64,000 nucleotides of DNA. Origin: Pseudomonas borbori. GTDB taxonomy: Bacteria; Pseudomonadota; Gammaproteobacteria; Pseudomonadales; Pseudomonadaceae. Positions 24,528 through 33,751 of the stretch are shown here, piece after piece; position 1 is the stretch's first letter; every line of letters begins with the position of its first letter. The DNA lies in the NCBI RefSeq assembly GCF_900115555.1, contig NZ_FOWX01000004.1:1-64000 (forward strand). Direction: 5' to 3'. Position numbers and translations under genes: made by a program. Below the pieces are notes generated by a model, which searched no databases, was not told the origin of the DNA, and worked only from the letters and a program-made list of their open reading frames with translations.

Positions 24528-25562
24528 ATGGATATCACTGAGCTGCTTGCCTTCAGCGCCAAGCAAGGCGCGTCGGACCTGCATCTCTCTGCTGGTCTGC
24601 CGCCGATGATTCGGGTCGACGGCGATGTGCGCCGGATCAATTTGCCGGCCCTGGATCACAAGCAGGTGCATGCGCTGATCTACGACATCATGAACGACAA
24701 GCAGCGCAAGGACTTCGAGGAGTTCCTCGAGACCGACTTCTCCTTCGAAGTGCCAGGCGTCGCGCGTTTCCGGGTCAACGCCTTCAACCAGAACCGCGGC
24801 GCCGGTGCGGTGTTCCGCACCATTCCGTCCAAGGTGCTGACCATGGAAGACCTCGGTATGGGCGAGGTGTTTCGCAAGATCACCGACGTGCCAAGGGGCC
24901 TGGTGCTGGTCACCGGGCCCACGGGTTCGGGCAAGTCGACCACCCTGGCGGCGATGCTCGATTACCTCAACGGCAGCAAGTACCAGCACATCCTGACCAT
25001 CGAGGATCCGATCGAATTCGTCCACGAGTCGAAGAAGTGCCTGGTCAACCAGCGCGAGGTGCACCGCGACACCCTCGGTTTCTCCGAGGCTCTGCGCTCG
25101 GCCCTGCGCGAAGACCCCGATATCATTCTGGTCGGCGAGATGCGCGACCTGGAGACCATCCGCCTGGCGCTGACCGCCGCGGAAACCGGTCACCTGGTGT
25201 TCGGCACCCTGCACACCACCTCGGCGGCCAAGACCATCGACCGGGTGGTCGACGTGTTCCCGGCCGAAGAAAAATCCATGGTCCGCTCCATGCTGTCGGA
25301 GTCCTTGCAGGCGGTGATCTCGCAGACCCTGCTGAAGAAAGTCGGCGGCGGTCGGGTGGCGGCCCATGAAATCATGATCGGCACCCCGGCGATCCGTAAC
25401 CTGATCCGCGAGGACAAGGTGGCGCAGATGTACTCGTCGATCCAGACCGGCGGTTCGCTGGGCATGCAGACCCTGGATGCCTGCCTGAAGAACCTGGTCG
25501 CCAAGGGTCTGGTCACCCGTGACAGCGCGCGGGAAAAAGCCAAGACCCCGGAAAATTTCTAA
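24528..25562 (+). CDS. pilT: Type IV pilus retraction ATPase PilT
   Basis: 344 aa hexameric ATPase at the cytoplasmic base of the type IV pilus that depolymerises pilin and drives twitching. Walker A GPTGSGKSTT (130-139), Asp box, Walker B ILVGEMRD, His box HLVFGTLHTT and the PilT-specific AIRNLIRED are all present. Start MDITELLAF with GGGAG 5-6 nt upstream. It is followed by pilU after 110 bp. It is the effector of the Pil-Chp signalling cluster found 9 kb downstream. Confidence 0.98.
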   Translation: MDITELLAFSAKQGASDLHLSAGLPPMIRVDGDVRRINLPALDHKQVHALIYDIMNDKQRKDFEEFLETDFSFEVPGVARFRVNAFNQNRGAGAVFRTIPSKVLTMEDLGMGEVFRKITDVPRGLVLVTGPTGSGKSTTLAAMLDYLNGSKYQHILTIEDPIEFVHESKKCLVNQREVHRDTLGFSEALRSALREDPDIILVGEMRDLETIRLALTAAETGHLVFGTLHTTSAAKTIDRVVDVFPAEEKSMVRSMLSESLQAVISQTLLKKVGGGRVAAHEIMIGTPAIRNLIREDKVAQMYSSIQTGGSLGMQTLDACLKNLVAKGLVTRDSAREKAKTPENF

Positions 25563-25672
25563 TCCATTACCGGCTGACCGCGAGGTTGGCCGGCAATGCA
25601 AGTTGTTGGCGAGGCACGCGCCCAGCAACTGGTCGTTGGCCAAGCGCGTGACGGTGATGGGCGAGATAACGC

Positions 25673-26818
25673 ATGGAATTCGAGAAACTGCTGCGCCTGA
25701 TGGTCGAAAAAGGCGGCTCCGACCTGTTCATCACCGCCGGCGTACCGCCGTCGATGAAGGTCAACGGCAAGATCATGCCGGTGACCAAGACCCCCATGTC
25801 GCCCGAGCAAACCCGGGAAACCGTGCACTCGGTGATGAACGAGCAACAGCGCCGCGACTTCGCCCAGAGCCACGAATGCAACTTCGCCATCAGCGCCCGC
25901 GGGATCGGCCGCTTCCGCGTCAGCGCCTTCTACCAGCGCAACCTGGCGGGCATGGTGCTGCGCCGGATCGAGACCAACATCCCGACCCTGGATGACCTCA
26001 AGCTGCCGGAAGTCCTCAAGAAACTGGCCCTGACCAAGCGTGGCCTGGTGCTGTTCGTCGGCGCCACCGGCACCGGCAAGTCCACCTCGCTGGCGGCGAT
26101 GATCGGCCACCGCAACAAGAACAGCAGCGGCCACATCATCTCCATCGAAGACCCGATCGAGTACATCCACCAGCACCAGAACTGCATCGTCACCCAACGT
26201 GAGGTCGGCATCGACACCGAGTCCTTCGAGGTGGCGCTGAAGAACACTCTGCGTCAGGCGCCGGACGTGATCCTGATCGGCGAGGTGCGCACCCGCGAGA
26301 CCATGGACCACGCCGTGGCCTTCGCCGAGACCGGTCACCTGTGCCTGGCCACCCTGCACGCCAACAACGCCAACCAGGCGCTGGACCGGATCATCAACTT
26401 CTTCCCGGCCGATCGGCAGAATCAGGTGTGGATGGATCTGTCGCTCAACCTCAAGGCCATAGTCGCCCAGCAGCTGGTGCCGACCCCGGACGGCAAGGGC
26501 CGGCGCGCGGTGATCGAGGTGCTGATCAACACCCCGCTGGCCGCCGACCTGATCCGCAAGGGCGAGGTGCACGAACTCAAGGGCCTGATGAAGCGCTCCA
26601 CCGAACTGGGCATGCAGACCTTCGACCAGGCACTGTACAGCCTCTACAGCCAGGGCGAGATCACCTACGAAGATGCGCTGCTGTATGCCGACTCGGCCAA
26701 CGACCTGCGCCTGCTGATCAAGCTCGGTTCGGAAGCCGACGGTGAGCACCTGGCGCACATGAGCGATGGCCTGTCCCTGGAGGTCGCCCCCGAGGATCCG
26801 GGTCGGCGTTTCAGCTGA
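25673..26818 (+). CDS. pilU: PilT-dependent retraction ATPase PilU
   Basis: 381 aa paralogue of PilT that assists retraction under load. Walker A GATGTGKSTS and Walker B ILIGEVRTRE are intact. The AIRNLIRE motif is replaced by PLAADLIRKGE, as expected for PilU. The C-terminal extension beyond PilT length (DLRLLIKLGSEAD onward) is typical. A rho-independent terminator follows the stop. Confidence 0.97.
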   Translation: MEFEKLLRLMVEKGGSDLFITAGVPPSMKVNGKIMPVTKTPMSPEQTRETVHSVMNEQQRRDFAQSHECNFAISARGIGRFRVSAFYQRNLAGMVLRRIETNIPTLDDLKLPEVLKKLALTKRGLVLFVGATGTGKSTSLAAMIGHRNKNSSGHIISIEDPIEYIHQHQNCIVTQREVGIDTESFEVALKNTLRQAPDVILIGEVRTRETMDHAVAFAETGHLCLATLHANNANQALDRIINFFPADRQNQVWMDLSLNLKAIVAQQLVPTPDGKGRRAVIEVLINTPLAADLIRKGEVHELKGLMKRSTELGMQTFDQALYSLYSQGEITYEDALLYADSANDLRLLIKLGSEADGEHLAHMSDGLSLEVAPEDPGRRFS

Positions 26819-26831
26819 AACGACTCAATCC

Positions 26832-26853
26832 AGCCCGCATTCGCGGGCTTTTT
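26832..26853 (+). terminator. Rho-independent terminator after pilU
   Basis: AGCCCGC-ATTC-GCGGGCT followed by TTTTC, 13 bp after the pilU stop. Confidence 0.85.
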
Positions 26854-26921
26854 CTCGAGCGGTAAACCTTGCGCGGTCTTGCCGGTCTCATTCGCATCAC
26901 TCAGCAGCGCAGGAGCAAGGC

Positions 26922-27323
26922 ATGGACGTAACAAAGGACACCCACAGCAAGGTCATCGGTTATCTGCTGTGGATCTTCGGTTTTCTCGGCGCGCACCGCT
27001 TTTATTACGGCAAGCCGGTGACCGGGACCATCTGGTTCTTCACCCTCGGCTTGCTGTTTATCGGCTGGATCGTCGACCTGTTCCTGATCCCGGCAATGGA
27101 TCGCGAGGCCGATCTGCGCTTCACCGCCGGCGCCACCGATTACAACGTCGCCTGGATCCTGCTGACCTTCCTTGGCGTCTTCGGTGTACACCGCATGTAC
27201 CAGGGCAAGTGGCTCAGCGGGATTCTCTACCTGCTCACCGGTGGCCTGTTCCTGATTGGCGTGCTCTACGACTTCTGGACGCTGAACGAGCAGATATCGA
27301 TCAAGAACGCCCAGCGCGGCTGA
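26922..27323 (+). CDS. TM2 domain-containing membrane protein
   Basis: 133 aa with two TM2-type units: IGYLLWIFGFLGAHRFYYGKP...WFFTLGLLFIGWIVDLF and WILLTFLGVFGVHRMYQGKW...LLTGGLFLIGVLYDFW. Each pairs two helices around a conserved G-x-H-R-x-Y loop. Inner-membrane protein of unknown function. The start is ATG 26922 with AGGAG 6-7 nt upstream. It stands between two terminators, so it is probably a single-gene unit. Confidence 0.92.
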   Translation: MDVTKDTHSKVIGYLLWIFGFLGAHRFYYGKPVTGTIWFFTLGLLFIGWIVDLFLIPAMDREADLRFTAGATDYNVAWILLTFLGVFGVHRMYQGKWLSGILYLLTGGLFLIGVLYDFWTLNEQISIKNAQRG

Positions 27324-27334
27324 TCGCCAAGCAC

Positions 27335-27362
27335 AAAAAAGCCCGCCGATTGGCGGGCTTTT
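27335..27362. terminator. Bidirectional terminator between TM2 gene and pyrC'
   Basis: AAAAAAGCCCGCC-GATT-GGCGGGCTTTT is a perfect stem with A and T runs on both sides, lying between convergent genes. Confidence 0.9.
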
Positions 27363-27377
27363 GCGCTTGGCAGTTGT

Positions 27378-28649
27378 TCAAGCCTGGTAGCTGATACGCC
27401 CATCGACCAGGGTATAGCGCACCGCGCCCGGCAGGCAGTGGCCGATGAACGGGCAGTTGGCGCCTTTGGAGTACCAGCTTTCCCCGGCCAGGGTCGAGGC
27501 CTGCGGGTCGAACAGCAGCAGGTCGGCCGCTGCGCCCAGGCTCAGGCGGCCGGCGGGCAGGCGCAGGGCCTGGGCCGGGCCGCTGGACAGGCGCGCGAGC
27601 AGGCTCGGCAGGTCGAGCAGGCCGTCCTGCACCAGGCTCATGGCCAGCGGCAGCAGCAGTTGCACGCTGCTGATGCCCGGTTCGGTGGCGCCGAAGGGGG
27701 CTAGCTTGGCGTCGCGTTCATGGGGCTGGTGATGGCTGGCGATGGCCGAGATCACCCCGCTCTTCACCGCCGCGCGCAGGCCGTCGCGATCGGTCCGGGT
27801 GCGCAGTGGCGGCTGTACGTGATAAAGGCTGGAGAAGTCGCTCAACGCCTCGTCGGTGAGGATCAGCTGGTACAGCGCCACATCCGCCGTCACCGGCAGG
27901 CCGCGGGCCTGGGCCTCGGCGATCAGCTGGGCGCCGCGGGCGCTGGTCAGCTGGCTGAAGTGGGCGCGCACGCCGCTTTGCTCGACCAGCAGCAGGTCGC
28001 GGGCCAGGGCCACGGTCTCGGCGCTTTCCGGGATGCCGGCCAGGCCGAGGAAGCTGGCGGTGGCGCCCTCATGGGCCAGGCCGCCCTCGGCCAGGTCGTG
28101 ATCCTGGGAGTGGAAGATCACCGTCAGGTCGAAGGTGGCGGCGTATTCCAGGGCGCGGCGCAGGGTGCGGGTGTTGCGGAAACTATCCAGGCCATTGCCG
28201 AAGGCCACGCAGCCGGCGTCGCGCAGGGCAACCAGCTCGGCCAGCTGTTCGCCGGCGAGATCCTTGCTCAGCGCGCCTATGGGGAAGACCTTGGTGTGGC
28301 CGGCCTCGCGGGCGCGGTCGAGGATCAGTTCGGCCACCGCCGGGGTGTCCAGCACCGGTTTGGTAAAGGGTGGGCAGCACAGGCTGGTGACGCCGCCGGC
28401 GGCCGCGGCCAGGGTTTCGCTGGCGATGCTGCCCTTGCGGCTGTAGCCGGGTTCGCGCAGGGCGACGGACAGGTCGACCAGGCCGGGCGTGGCCACCAGG
28501 CCCTGGGCGTTGATGATTTTTTCCGCGACGAAGCCGGCCGGGGTCTGGCCGATGGCGATGAGCTTGCCGCCGTCGATGAACAGGTCGACGACCTGGTCGA
28601 GGTTGCTATTCGGGTCGATGACGCGGGCACCGAGGATTGCGATACGCAT
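27378..28649 (-). CDS. pyrC': Inactive dihydroorotase-like subunit of aspartate carbamoyltransferase complex
   Basis: 423 aa amidohydrolase-fold protein. In Pseudomonas this pseudo-dihydroorotase holds PyrB in a dodecameric ATCase and is not itself catalytic. In agreement, the zinc-binding His-x-His after the GLVD motif is replaced: the segment reads TPGLVDLSVALREPG instead of GxVDxHxH. The start [14 protein letters not shown] overlaps the pyrB stop by one base. It ends the leftward pyrR-pyrB-pyrC' operon at a bidirectional terminator. Confidence 0.94.
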   Translation of the reverse strand: MRIAILGARVIDPNSNLDQVVDLFIDGGKLIAIGQTPAGFVAEKIINAQGLVATPGLVDLSVALREPGYSRKGSIASETLAAAAGGVTSLCCPPFTKPVLDTPAVAELILDRAREAGHTKVFPIGALSKDLAGEQLAELVALRDAGCVAFGNGLDSFRNTRTLRRALEYAATFDLTVIFHSQDHDLAEGGLAHEGATASFLGLAGIPESAETVALARDLLLVEQSGVRAHFSQLTSARGAQLIAEAQARGLPVTADVALYQLILTDEALSDFSSLYHVQPPLRTRTDRDGLRAAVKSGVISAIASHHQPHERDAKLAPFGATEPGISSVQLLLPLAMSLVQDGLLDLPSLLARLSSGPAQALRLPAGRLSLGAAADLLLFDPQASTLAGESWYSKGANCPFIGHCLPGAVRYTLVDGRISYQA

Positions 28650-29659
28650 CAGTTGGACTCCTCGGCTTCCTGGTTGAGTTGACGCTGGGCATTCTGCCCG
28701 CTCATGGCCATCGACAGTACGGCCATGCGCACGGCGATGCCATAGGTGACCTGGTTGAGGATCACCGATTGCGGGCCGTCGGCCACTGCCGACTCGATTT
28801 CCACGCCGCGGTTGATCGGCCCCGGGTGCATCACCAGGGCATCCGGTTTGGCCAGGGCCAGGCGTTGCTCGGTGAGGCCGAACAGGCGGTAGAACTCGCC
28901 CTCGCTGGGCAGCAGGCCGCCACTCATGCGCTCGCGCTGCAGGCGCAGCATGATCACCACGTCGACATCCTTGAGGCCGGCGGCCATGTCGCTGTAGACG
29001 GTCACGCCGTATTGCTCGATGCCGACCGGCAACAGGGTCTTGGGTGCGATCACGCGGATGTCCGGGCAGCCGAGGGTCTTCAGCGCCAGCATGTTCGAGC
29101 GGGCCACCCGCGAGTGCAGGATATCGCCGACGATCGCTACCGAAAGCTGCTCGAAGCTGCCCTTGTGCCGGCGGATGGTCAGCATGTCGAGCATGCCCTG
29201 GGTCGGGTGGGCGTGGCGGCCGTCGCCGCCGTTGATGATCGCCAGGTTCGGGCAGACGTGTTCGGCGATGAAGTGCGCGGCGCCCGAATCGGCATGGCGC
29301 ACCACGAAGATGTCGGCGGCCATGGCTTCGAGGTTGCGCAGGGTGTCGAACAGGGTCTCGCCCTTGCTGGTCGAGCTGGTCGACACATTGAGGGTGATGA
29401 CGTCGGCGGACAGGCGCTGGGCGGCCAGTTCGAAGGTGGTGCGGGTGCGCGTGGAGTTCTCGAAGAACACGTTGCACACGGTCTTGCCGCGCAGCAGCGG
29501 GACTTTCTTCACCGCCCGCGCGCCGACTTCGAGGAAGGAGTCGGCGGTGTCGAGGATTTCCGTCAGCAGCTCGCGCGGCAGGCCGTCGAGGGAGAGGAAG
29601 TGGCGCAGCTGACCTTGGTCATTGAGCTGCAGTGGGCGCTTGGCATCCATGGGTGTCAT
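28649..29659 (-). CDS. pyrB: Aspartate carbamoyltransferase catalytic subunit
   Basis: 336 aa. It makes carbamoyl-aspartate, the committed step of pyrimidine synthesis. The carbamoyl-phosphate loop is [12 protein letters not shown], and [10 protein letters not shown] and [13 protein letters not shown] are family motifs. I chose MTPMDAKRP because it matches Pseudomonas PyrB and has GAGA about 9 nt upstream. An alternative ATG three codons earlier (29668) overlaps the pyrR stop by 4 bp. Complex partner of the pyrC' product. Confidence 0.96.
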   Translation of the reverse strand: MTPMDAKRPLQLNDQGQLRHFLSLDGLPRELLTEILDTADSFLEVGARAVKKVPLLRGKTVCNVFFENSTRTRTTFELAAQRLSADVITLNVSTSSTSKGETLFDTLRNLEAMAADIFVVRHADSGAAHFIAEHVCPNLAIINGGDGRHAHPTQGMLDMLTIRRHKGSFEQLSVAIVGDILHSRVARSNMLALKTLGCPDIRVIAPKTLLPVGIEQYGVTVYSDMAAGLKDVDVVIMLRLQRERMSGGLLPSEGEFYRLFGLTEQRLALAKPDALVMHPGPINRGVEIESAVADGPQSVILNQVTYGIAVRMAVLSMAMSGQNAQRQLNQEAEESN

Positions 29660-29664
29660 CGCGA

Positions 29665-30177
29665 TCATTCTCGGTTGGCCAGCGTCTGGAGTTCGAGGGT
29701 CAGCGGCGTGGGGCCGGACAATTTTACCCGTTGATTCGGCGCCAGCGACAGACTGGCGCCGACCACGTCGGGGCGGATTGGCAGCTCGTGAGCGTTCAGG
29801 TCGAGCAGGCTGACCAGGGTCACGCTGGCCGGACGGCCGTAGTCGAACAGTTCATTGAGCGCGGCGCGGATGGTGCGCCCGCTCATCAGCACGTCGTCGA
29901 TCAGCACCAGGTGCTGGCCTTCGACCTCGAACGGCAGTTCGGACGGCTGCACCTGCGGGTGCAGGCCGCTCTGGGTGAAGTCGTCGCGGTAGAAGGAGAC
30001 GTCGAGGATGCCCAGCGGTGCCGGGCTGCCCAGGGTTTCGAGCAGTGCCTGGGCGACCCACACGCCGCCGGTGCGGATGCCGATGAAGCGCGGCTCGCCG
30101 ATCTGCCGCCGATTGAGGTGGCCGATCAGTGCCGCGGCCATTTGCGGCAGCAGTTCGGCGGGGTTGGGTAGGCTCAT
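29665..30177 (-). CDS. pyrR: Bifunctional pyr operon regulator / uracil phosphoribosyltransferase
   Basis: 170 aa type-I phosphoribosyltransferase fold with PRPP motif [17 protein letters not shown] (about 94-110) and flexible-loop region DVSFYRDDF. It converts uracil plus PRPP to UMP and may sense UMP/PRPP to regulate pyrB. Length is slightly below the Gram-positive PyrR. It lies directly before pyrB. A 257-bp palindrome separates it from ruvX upstream. Confidence 0.95.
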   Translation of the reverse strand: MSLPNPAELLPQMAAALIGHLNRRQIGEPRFIGIRTGGVWVAQALLETLGSPAPLGILDVSFYRDDFTQSGLHPQVQPSELPFEVEGQHLVLIDDVLMSGRTIRAALNELFDYGRPASVTLVSLLDLNAHELPIRPDVVGASLSLAPNQRVKLSGPTPLTLELQTLANRE

Positions 30178-30198
30178 GGCAACACTCCAGATGTAAGT

Positions 30199-30456
30199 AA
30201 AACAGCCCCTGAAAACGTAGGCGAGGCAGCCGGGACAAGGCGCTACGTTAGTAACAGCCTCCGGCTGGTCAAAGCGGCGAGGAAGCGCACTGGGCTCGCA
30301 CGCGAGTTTACGTGTTGTAAATGAGCATTGCTCGCTTCGCTCGTCCTCCGGACCGCGCTAAAGCGCGTCAGCAGCTAGCTCCTTTCTGAGCCTGTTTTTA
30401 ACGTCCCTCTTGTTTATAGAGAAGGGGCAACGCAGGTAGTTTTCAGGGGCTGTTTT
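30199..30456. repeat. 257-bp element with perfect 17-bp inverted ends, at ruvX 3' end
   Basis: AAACAGCCCCTGAAAAC on the left and its exact complement GTTTTCAGGGGCTGTTT on the right bound the segment. Next to the ends lie CGTAGGCGAGGCAGCC and GGCAACGCAGGTAG, which are shared with the copy at 38211-38289. The right end encodes the last residues and the TGA stop of ruvX. No reading frame inside looks real. It has MITE-like dimensions. Confidence 0.75.
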
Positions 30457-30877
30457 CTTCCAGCCAGCCTTGTAGCAGCAGTGCTGCGGCCAGGGCATCG
30501 ACCGGGCGCTCGCGATAGCCACCGTTCTGGCCTTGTTGCAGGCGCTGGCCCTTGGCCTCATAGGTGGTCAGGCGTTCGTCGTGGGTATGCACGGGCAGGT
30601 TGAAGCGGCCGTTGAGGCGGCGGGCGAACTTCTCGGCCCGCTCGCTCATCTCGCTCGGGCTGCCGTCCATGTTCAGCGGCAGGCCGACGACTATGGCGTC
30701 CGGCTGCCATTCCTTGATAAGGGCTTCGACTTTCTGCCAGTCCGGCACGCCGTTCTGCGCCTTGAGGATGCACAGCTCGCGGGCCTGGCCGGTGATCACC
30801 TGGCCGACGGCAACGCCGATCTGCTTGCTGCCGTAATCGAAACCCAACAACAGGCGCAGCGCTTTGCCCTCGCTCAT
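30443..30877 (-). CDS. ruvX: Holliday junction resolvase-like RuvX/YqgF
   Basis: 144 aa RNase H-like fold nuclease implicated in 5' pre-16S rRNA processing. Acidic residues in LLGFDYGSKQIGVAVG (about 9-24), VVGLPLNMDGSPSEMS and the C-terminal DALAAALLLQ are in place. The start shares one base with the algH stop. The last codons and stop (ENSP-stop) come from the adjoining palindromic element, so the C-terminal tail may be repeat-derived. Confidence 0.95.
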   Translation of the reverse strand: MSEGKALRLLLGFDYGSKQIGVAVGQVITGQARELCILKAQNGVPDWQKVEALIKEWQPDAIVVGLPLNMDGSPSEMSERAEKFARRLNGRFNLPVHTHDERLTTYEAKGQRLQQGQNGGYRERPVDALAAALLLQGWLEENSP

Positions 30878-31446
30878 CAGGCGTGCCCGGCTTGCGAGGT
30901 GAGCAGGCTGAGGTTGACGCCCAGGCGCGCGGCGGCGGCATTCAGGCGCTGATCGAAGGGCAGGTCGAAGAGGATGGCGCTGTCGGCCGGGCAGGTCAGC
31001 CAGGCGTTGTCGGCCAACTCGGTTTCCAGTTGCCCGGCATCCCAGCCGGCATAGCCGAGGGTGATCAGGTATTTTGCCGGTCCCGTGCCGTCGGCAATCG
31101 CGAACAGCACATCCTGGGAGGTGGACAGCCCCAGCTCGCCGAGTTCCAGGGTGGCCTGGAACTGCGGGCCAGCCGGATGCAGGACGAAGCCGCGATCGGT
31201 CTGCACCGGGCCGCCGGAGAATATCGGCAGCTCCTGGCAGCGCTCCGGCGGCTCCTCGTCGGGACGCAACTGCTCCAGCACATCGGCCAGGTTGAGACCG
31301 TTCGGGCGGTTGATCACCAGGCCCATGGCGCCCTGCTCGTTATGCTCGATCAGGTAGATCAGGGTCTGCGCGAAATGCGGATCGGCCATGTGCGGCATGG
31401 CAATCAGGAATTGGTGCTTGAGGTAGCTCGGGTTGGCGTCTTTCAT
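30877..31446 (-). CDS. algH: AlgH/YqgE family protein (UPF0301)
   Basis: 189 aa, the same length as P. aeruginosa AlgH. Family features: FLIAMPHMADPHFAQTLIYLIEHNEQGAMGLVINRP at residues 10-45 and FSGGPVQTDRGFVLH. AlgH was linked genetically to alginate regulation, but its biochemical role is unsettled. I start at MKDANPSYLKHQFL; upstream in-frame codons read through an AAGC-repeat fragment. Overlaps ruvX by one base. Confidence 0.94.
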   Translation of the reverse strand: MKDANPSYLKHQFLIAMPHMADPHFAQTLIYLIEHNEQGAMGLVINRPNGLNLADVLEQLRPDEEPPERCQELPIFSGGPVQTDRGFVLHPAGPQFQATLELGELGLSTSQDVLFAIADGTGPAKYLITLGYAGWDAGQLETELADNAWLTCPADSAILFDLPFDQRLNAAAARLGVNLSLLTSQAGHA

Positions 31447-31552
31447 GGGCAATAGTTTCAGGCTTCGAGCCAAGAGCTTCAAGCGTCAGGCGGCAAGCTG
31501 CAAGAAAAAAGCGTGATCCTGTGGCCGGGCGAGCCGATTGCGGCTTGCCGTC

Positions 31553-32449
31553 TCAGCGGCTCGACAGGCGGTCGCCACGCTCGAAGCGCCAGGTGCGGAT
31601 GATTTCCAGGCGGTCGACATCGGCCAGGTCGCCGGTGAACGGGGCATAGGGTGCGGCCAGGCGCACGATGCGCAGGGCGGCCTGGTCGAGCAATTGCTGG
31701 CCGGAGGACTGCAGCACCTGGACTTCATAGAGGGTGCCGTCGCGGTTGATCGAGACCAGCACCCGCAGGCTGCCGTAAATCTGCTGGCGGCGTGCGTCGT
31801 CCGGGTAGTTGAGGTTGCCGATCCGTTCGACCTTCTTGCGCCACTCGTCCTTGTACCAGGCGCCCTTGTCGCGCATGGTCGAGGCCGCGCTGAGGCGGTG
31901 GATCTTCGGCCGTTTGGCGTACTGCTGGATATCGTTGGCCAGTTCGGCTTCCAGGCTGGCAATTTCCGCAGAGAGTTGCGCGCTGTCGAATACCGGTGCC
32001 GGGGGCGCCTGCACTGTGGGTTTGACTGCTTCGCGCTTGACCGGGGTCTTTTGTTGTTGCGGGGCGCGGGTCGCTAGCGTGGCTTTCGGCGCTTCCTGGC
32101 GTACCGCCGGTTGCGCCGGGGCGGCGGGCGGTGTCACGCGCTTGACCTGGGTGTCCTGGAACGGCGCCTGCTCGGTGGTTTTCGGCGCGGCCTTGTGTTC
32201 CAGGGTGCCGCTGCCCTGCTGGTTGTCCTGGGCGAGGAAGTCGGCTTCCTTCGGCTTTTCCTCGCTCTTGAAGGGCGACAGGGTGATTTCCAGGGTCTTG
32301 CTGATCTGGCTGGGCTCGGCCAGGCTGAAGCCCAGGCCGAGAATCAGCGCGGCATGCAGCGCCGCCGCGAGGAACAGGGTAAAGCCCAGCCGATCCGCTG
32401 GGCGGACGCCTGCGGCGGGTAGATCGACTGGGAGCGTGGCTGCGTTCAT
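31553..32449 (-). CDS. tonB3: TonB-family energy transducer (TonB3-like)
   Basis: 298 aa. The membrane anchor is LGFTLFLAAALHAALILGLGF (about 23-43). A long Lys/Pro/Gln/Ala-rich periplasmic linker spans roughly 60-170, followed by a coiled segment and a C-terminal TonB domain (YGSLRVLVSINRDGTLYEVQV and beyond). In P. aeruginosa the gene at this position (tonB3) is needed for twitching motility and pilus assembly, fitting its place beside pilGHIJK. It lies downstream of gshB with AAGC-type repeat fragments on both sides. Confidence 0.9.
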   Translation of the reverse strand: MNAATLPVDLPAAGVRPADRLGFTLFLAAALHAALILGLGFSLAEPSQISKTLEITLSPFKSEEKPKEADFLAQDNQQGSGTLEHKAAPKTTEQAPFQDTQVKRVTPPAAPAQPAVRQEAPKATLATRAPQQQKTPVKREAVKPTVQAPPAPVFDSAQLSAEIASLEAELANDIQQYAKRPKIHRLSAASTMRDKGAWYKDEWRKKVERIGNLNYPDDARRQQIYGSLRVLVSINRDGTLYEVQVLQSSGQQLLDQAALRIVRLAAPYAPFTGDLADVDRLEIIRTWRFERGDRLSSR

Positions 32450-32556
32450 GCGGTTTCGGGTCGGCTCAGATTGCCGCGCAGTCTGACGGCTCGGAGCCGC
32501 CAGCTGCAAGCGCCAAGCGCCAGGCTGCAACCTGCGTCATGCTTTCCGTTTACGGC

Positions 32557-33507
32557 TTACGGTTTCAGCTTGCCTGCGATGGCATCCATCAGGCGCTCGC
32601 CGATGCGGGTGTCGTAGGCGGCGTCGATCTCGCGGATGCAGGTCGGACTGGTCACGTTGATCTCGGTCAGGTAATCGCCGATCACGTCCAGGCCGACGAA
32701 CAGCAGGCCCTTTTCGCGCAGGGTCGGGCCCACGGCCGCGGCGATTTCGCGGTCGCGCTCGGTCAGCGGGCGGGCTTCGCCGCGGCCGCCGGCGGCCAGG
32801 TTGCCGCGGGTTTCGCCGTGTGCCGGGATGCGCGCCAGGCAATAAGGTACGGGTTCGCCATCGATCATCAGGATGCGCTTGTCGCCTTCGACGATCGCCG
32901 GCAGGTAGCGTTGCGCCATTATCTGTTGTGTGCCGTGGGCGGTAAGGGTCTCGAGGATCACCGAGAGGTTGGGATCGCCCTCGCAGTGACGAAATATCGA
33001 AGATCCGCCCATGCCATCCAGGGGTTTGAGAATGATGTCACGTTGCTCTTTGGCAAACTCGCGCAGAATGTCGGATCGGCGACTGACCAGGGTAGGCGGC
33101 GTGCACTCGGGGAACAGGGTGGCAAACAGCTTCTCGTTGCAGTCGCGCAGGCTCTGCGGGCGGTTGACCACCAGTACCCCGGCTTGCTCGGCCTGCTCCA
33201 GCAGGTAGGTGGAATAGACGAACTCGTTATCGAAGGGTGGATCCTTGCGCATCAGGATCACATCCAGCTCGGTCAACGCGACGTCGCGCTCGGCGCCCAG
33301 TTCGAACCAGTGCTCAGGGTCATTGAATACGACGAGCGGGCACAGGCGGGCGCGTGCCTCGCCCCGGGCCTGGTAAAGGTCCTTCTGCTCCATATAGAAG
33401 AGCGACCAGCCGCGCGCCTGGGCGGCCAGCAACATGGCCAGCGAGCTGTCCTTTTTGAAGGCGACCCGGGCGATGGGGTCCATGACAATGCCGAGGCGAA
33501 CGCTCAT
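32557..33507 (-). CDS. gshB: Glutathione synthetase
   Basis: 316 aa ATP-grasp ligase joining gamma-glutamylcysteine and glycine. N-terminal VRLGIVMDPIARVAFKKDSS; ATP-grasp segments DIILKPLDGMGGSSIFR and VEGDKRILMIDGEPVPYCLAR; C-terminal VGLDVIGDYLTEINVTSPT. Length matches the prokaryotic family. It is divergent from pilG with a 244-bp gap that must hold promoters for both directions; I could not call them confidently. Confidence 0.97.
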   Translation of the reverse strand: MSVRLGIVMDPIARVAFKKDSSLAMLLAAQARGWSLFYMEQKDLYQARGEARARLCPLVVFNDPEHWFELGAERDVALTELDVILMRKDPPFDNEFVYSTYLLEQAEQAGVLVVNRPQSLRDCNEKLFATLFPECTPPTLVSRRSDILREFAKEQRDIILKPLDGMGGSSIFRHCEGDPNLSVILETLTAHGTQQIMAQRYLPAIVEGDKRILMIDGEPVPYCLARIPAHGETRGNLAAGGRGEARPLTERDREIAAAVGPTLREKGLLFVGLDVIGDYLTEINVTSPTCIREIDAAYDTRIGERLMDAIAGKLKP

Positions 33508-33751
33508 GGGGGAATTTCTCCGTGAAAGGCAGCAGTTTAAAGGGTGTCGGGGCGAGCATGTGACATCAGGGTGGCGCTGGGGAAGCGGGTGGTCAAGGAA
33601 AAAACCTTGCCCTTCCGCGGCTTATAGCTTGCATGGGGAGAGTGTGCTAAAAAGGCCCGACGATTGGGTTGCACCCGTCGTTGGCAAGGCCTCAGGCGCA
33701 CTGATAGAACGCGAAAAATAACGACTCACCGAGGCGGATGGTAGGGCAAAC

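Noticed and set aside
33508..33751. Promoter of pilG
   Set aside because: Several TTGCAT/TAAAAA or TTATAG combinations exist, but none has acceptable spacing; not called.
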